Shown piece by piece: positions 29,401 through 30,976 of a DNA stretch of 30,976 nt. The translations under genes were made by a program, and so were the position numbers. Under the pieces are notes generated by a model. That model did not search any database. It was not told the DNA's origin and saw only the letters and a program-made list of their open reading frames with translations. The stretch covers positions 1 to 30,976 of the IMG/VR virus record IMGVR_UViG_3300005664_000038; one strand, given 5' to 3'. The DNA comes from a virus. Position 1 is the first letter of the stretch. Each line of letters starts with the position of its first letter.

Positions 29401-29682
29401 GCAACAGGAGTAACAGACATGAGGGCATTCCTTGCTTCTTGGAGATCTGGAACGTCAAGAACAGCTCAAAGAAACTCAACCGAATTCACGGCAACATCTG
29501 CTGTTCAGGCATTGGCAAATGGGTTTGTATATGAGTGTGCGGCCAACGTTGATGGAACTGCTGTTAACTTCCTTGATGCTACTGTAGCCTTCCCAGTATA
29601 CGGGGTGAATACAATAGACGAAGATGCGATTTATACGCTTGAGCGGAATATTTTAGTAGGATTAGGAGTAACAGGCATCTAA
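26485..29682 (+). CDS. Receptor-binding or depolymerase-like tail protein
   Basis: This 1065-residue protein starts one base after the previous stop. Residues about 90-450 show repeated blocks (DEDGIMYTMQEN, ENGKFWIFFTDSS, ADGTPHIMYMED) like BNR-type beta-propellers of sialidases and polysaccharide lyases. Residues about 635-805 resemble a concanavalin/LamG lectin domain (FSLMAVIKK, HLRFYINGVE, NVLIGAR). The last 240 residues form another beta domain. The gene is richer in GC and uses more CGT, GGC, ACG and CCG codons than its neighbours, a sign of acquisition. It probably binds or cleaves capsule or cell-surface glycan; catalytic residues cannot be assigned. Confidence 0.75.
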   Translation: MSFFHNILHTAAASGESVLNNLTFASSVTEHTMPDWEIQDRVQCNNLEANVFYDAVTGRQYNSGYCKPYSPKYQGMGGMYYYHPEQGFYDAIIDDTERGGEPDYHVSRQKPYVDEDGIMYTMQENMHAQDNHIWRSNSDLNDFQKIFTQADPDTARGMPYRTTSITPGTNTHIWIIQKQVAPGDVSTLAMLKWNGTTYDEVVDIVLKGAAGHRVYGFKPFGNLGPDENGKFWIFFTDSSSEANYELFEMYTEDFVTFRNRLNTHSFTAGAGTFTITTARDNGYKVAGEESSIYNLGDHCEYVEADGTPHIMYMEDYHNELYYIKHNGTAWEKILINSGGLFAGYPISSYTDKDNPYEITSTPDSATIPTSNPTTVTVTVETGVDRLTELINVGGKRVQLVKGSNRIVMNLTSYDPVTGVMSGDSTGLQEGSGTFSGWSVRTAGVVDGVTNQFVFVRNEKLYVCVRVILPDTYRRLYLFESSDFRTASIGNPPTFTFVKDLTPGITNVDVHKSKLPENINEFPDNENFVIWSCKAVYDSLYQRTGTNWCLECSFGTITATERTFDATPYANRAAELADIGWRQGYSVDDVVESSGSITQITDITGNGKHIVPSNAACYKQSGAIKSYGSCVLALPNPADFRPDTAFSLMAVIKKIGTSHLISGGHPSDVDQYMSIKTKVGGSVKYEHRTTAGAIDEVDAYTRIIGDEYAIISVTSNGKHLRFYINGVESNKSFSDDAPKSLVRWFNYLNTNLNNVLIGARTSGTTNEYTPIDMKEWRYKGSLISYDQRTKLEKTWAAQYGITLGTFGTETTYEPEVETTVARMSVAPSGSDLTMYNDWVVGWKNAHGLPLGEHCLGEVVDYLPFRSAHDSQASLLNFARPTFDATSSGSPAFTSYRGWKSAASGYVNWQFNPSIHSRWTASSSFVSAYVIENATAGVKNAIGLQISTNIFIRLQPRIAGDTAPLILAATTGLSATGVTDMRAFLASWRSGTSRTAQRNSTEFTATSAVQALANGFVYECAANVDGTAVNFLDATVAFPVYGVNTIDEDAIYTLERNILVGLGVTGI

Positions 29683-29690
29683 AAATAAAT

Positions 29691-29721
29691 TTGGAGGTAA
29701 TAAAACTACTTATTATCTTTG
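29691..29721 (+). promoter_or_regulatory. Bacteroidota-type promoter P6
   Basis: TTG at 29691-29693 and TATCTTTG at 29714-29721 are 20 nt apart, between the receptor-binding gene and the next ATG at 29740. It starts a new unit at the 3' edge of the window. Confidence 0.65.
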
Positions 29722-29739
29722 TAAGTTAAACTAAGAAAT

Positions 29740-29982
29740 ATGGAACAAAAGATCAAATTAAAGCCAAAATTACTAAATCAATTTAACCAGATTCAAGCCC
29801 AAAAACAGCAGCTAACTAATGCTTACAATGAGTTAAATTCAAGAGAAAGTATCTTAATCGAGATTGCTCTTGAAGCTGAAAGTATAGTTGCAGAAGAAGT
29901 TGTTTCTGTAAAACTTGAAGAAGATAACTTAATTTTGGAAGTTAAAAAAGAAGAAAAAGAAGAAAAACAAGAAACAGAATAA
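29740..29982 (+). CDS. Small coiled-coil protein
   Basis: This 80-residue protein is almost wholly helical and charged. Residues 8-50 form a likely coiled coil (LLNQFNQIQAQKQQLTNAY) and the C-terminus is an acidic-basic run ending EKEEKQETE. It has its own promoter and short leader and is followed after two bases by the next gene. It could be a chaperone for the neighbouring fibre-like protein, but this is speculative. Confidence 0.65.
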   Translation: MEQKIKLKPKLLNQFNQIQAQKQQLTNAYNELNSRESILIEIALEAESIVAEEVVSVKLEEDNLILEVKKEEKEEKQETE

Positions 29983-29984
29983 TA

Positions 29985-30976
29985 ATGGAAAAAGTAATTT
30001 TTAGTGATGGTACTCCTATTGTTGATCATATCCTTACAGGAGACGACATATCGGTACCAGTAAGACCCGTACCACTCAAGAAGTGGAAAGCCAGCTTCTC
30101 ATCAGTAGGAGCATCTCCTTTTGTAAACCCGGCTAAGTTTGGTATTGTAAATAGATTAGGTACTGGGCAGACAGTAGCGCAGAGTGCTGGTAACCTTGTA
30201 ATAACTGCTGGAACAACAGCTAACGCTGAAACTATTGTTAGATCTAATATATCCTTTTCAGGATCATTTAATCTAAAATATCAAACTATACTATCGCAAA
30301 GAATTGCAAACAATAACTTCTTTGTAGAAGCTGTAGATGTTATAGGAGACAGACTACCGTTAGTTATCAATAGCACAACTTCTATTACTGTAACCTTTCC
30401 TTCAGGAACTATTCCTTTTGGGACTGAGCACATTGGACAATTCATGTACCTTGGCGCTTTCACTGGTACAGCAGGACAGATTTCAGGAAGATATGCAATT
30501 TCTGCTGTTTCTGGAGACACAGTAACTTACACTGTATCTGGTTTTCCAGCTTCAGGATCAGGAACTTGTTCAATCTTTGGGTGGAATTATTACCACGTTT
30601 TATACAGTGGTACAACAGCTACAAGTGCTTTATTTGATTGTCAACGTTATGGTTGGAATACTGGTGACACAACAGTAACAATTAACACTTCTGCTTCACC
30701 TGGTCACATGGGTATTATAACTCAGGAGGATGGATCTGTTACTTATCAAGACCAACTTGCAGCCTCTTCCACAAGCATACAAGCAACTCTTAGAGGTAGT
30801 AGAGTAATAAACGTACCAGAAGAAGAAACATTAGTCATACAACTTAGATGTACAAATGGTACTTCAGCACCTGCTACAAGCACTACATGGACTATTGGAT
30901 TCGTATCTGTAGAAGATTATGCTCCACAAACAGTATCTATTACTAATATTAAACCACAACCTTTACAAGCCACTTT
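29985..30976 (+). CDS. Beta-rich virion protein, 3' end outside the window
   Basis: The ATG at 29985 opens a frame that stays open to the window edge, at least 330 codons. It begins MEKVIFSDGTPIVDHILTG and continues with strand-rich, Thr/Ser/Gly-rich sequence (GTIPFGTEHIGQFMYLGAF, SGSGTCSIFGWNYYHVLYS). It resembles a structural beta-sandwich or fibre tip. The gene follows the coiled-coil gene with no gap for a promoter, so both come from P6. The family is not recognised and the missing C-terminus limits the call. Confidence 0.75.
   Translation, partial: MEKVIFSDGTPIVDHILTGDDISVPVRPVPLKKWKASFSSVGASPFVNPAKFGIVNRLGTGQTVAQSAGNLVITAGTTANAETIVRSNISFSGSFNLKYQTILSQRIANNNFFVEAVDVIGDRLPLVINSTTSITVTFPSGTIPFGTEHIGQFMYLGAFTGTAGQISGRYAISAVSGDTVTYTVSGFPASGSGTCSIFGWNYYHVLYSGTTATSALFDCQRYGWNTGDTTVTINTSASPGHMGIITQEDGSVTYQDQLAASSTSIQATLRGSRVINVPEEETLVIQLRCTNGTSAPATSTTWTIGFVSVEDYAPQTVSITNIKPQPLQAT

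Noticed and set aside
1-30976. CRISPR array
   Set aside because: No set of evenly spaced direct repeats was seen; the only serial units are tRNAs and protein repeats in fibre genes.

Overview
This window is part of a tailed-bacteriophage genome. It is AT-rich and densely packed, and every supported protein gene lies on the + strand. Several signals point to a Bacteroidota host. Promoter-like sites match the Bacteroidota pattern (TTG about 20 nt upstream of TAnnTTTG), and most genes start after A-rich leaders with no Shine-Dalgarno sequence. The virion genes are also of the type seen in large Bacteroidota phages, possibly relatives of the crAss-like group; that relationship is an inference from layout and protein size only. 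No integrase, attachment site, CRISPR array or IS element was seen.

Positions 1-562 hold the end of a possible upstream gene and two small genes, one a CxxC zinc-ribbon-like protein. A Bacteroidota-type promoter follows at 559-588, then a structured leader ending in an intrinsic terminator at 696-720.

Positions 728-4147 are a tRNA array. I fold 24 tRNA genes by hand, and their anticodons cover all 20 amino acids: Pro, Gln, His, Arg(ACG), Leu x2, Ser x2, Tyr, Glu, Ala, Asp, Asn, Trp, Thr, Arg(TCT), two CAT tRNAs (one initiator-like), Lys, Ile, Phe, Val, Gly and Cys. Neighbouring tRNAs are often only 2-6 nt apart. None encodes CCA, yet 23 of 24 carry a C right after the discriminator. Four have altered T-loops on perfectly paired stems. 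Three protein genes sit in the array: an HNH endonuclease, a DUF5856-like protein and a PD-(D/E)XK endonuclease. Their stop codons abut or overlap the next tRNA. Internal promoters, terminators and two leader-plus-terminator units break the array into sections.

Positions 4214-14225 form one tight operon with many 1-, 4- and 10-95-nt overlaps. It starts at a promoter at 4170-4201 and runs through a TM micro-protein, a metallophosphoesterase with an N-terminal helix-turn-helix-like segment, about ten small unknown proteins, the large terminase, the portal and a small membrane protein.

Positions 14301-21256 hold the head and connector genes: an acidic scaffold-like protein, the major capsid protein, a small beta-rich protein and a terminator. 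A new promoter then drives an unknown alpha-helical protein, a GroES-like co-chaperonin, a connector-like protein and an abundant-type virion protein with its own terminator.

Positions 21264-30976 hold tail and fibre genes: a Cys-motif protein, two fibre proteins that share repeated modules, and a 1065-residue receptor-binding or depolymerase-like protein with a propeller-like and a lectin-like part. The last promoter drives a small coiled-coil protein and a beta-rich protein that runs off the end. The broad picture is a large lytic phage that brings a near-complete decoding set alongside its packaging and virion genes.
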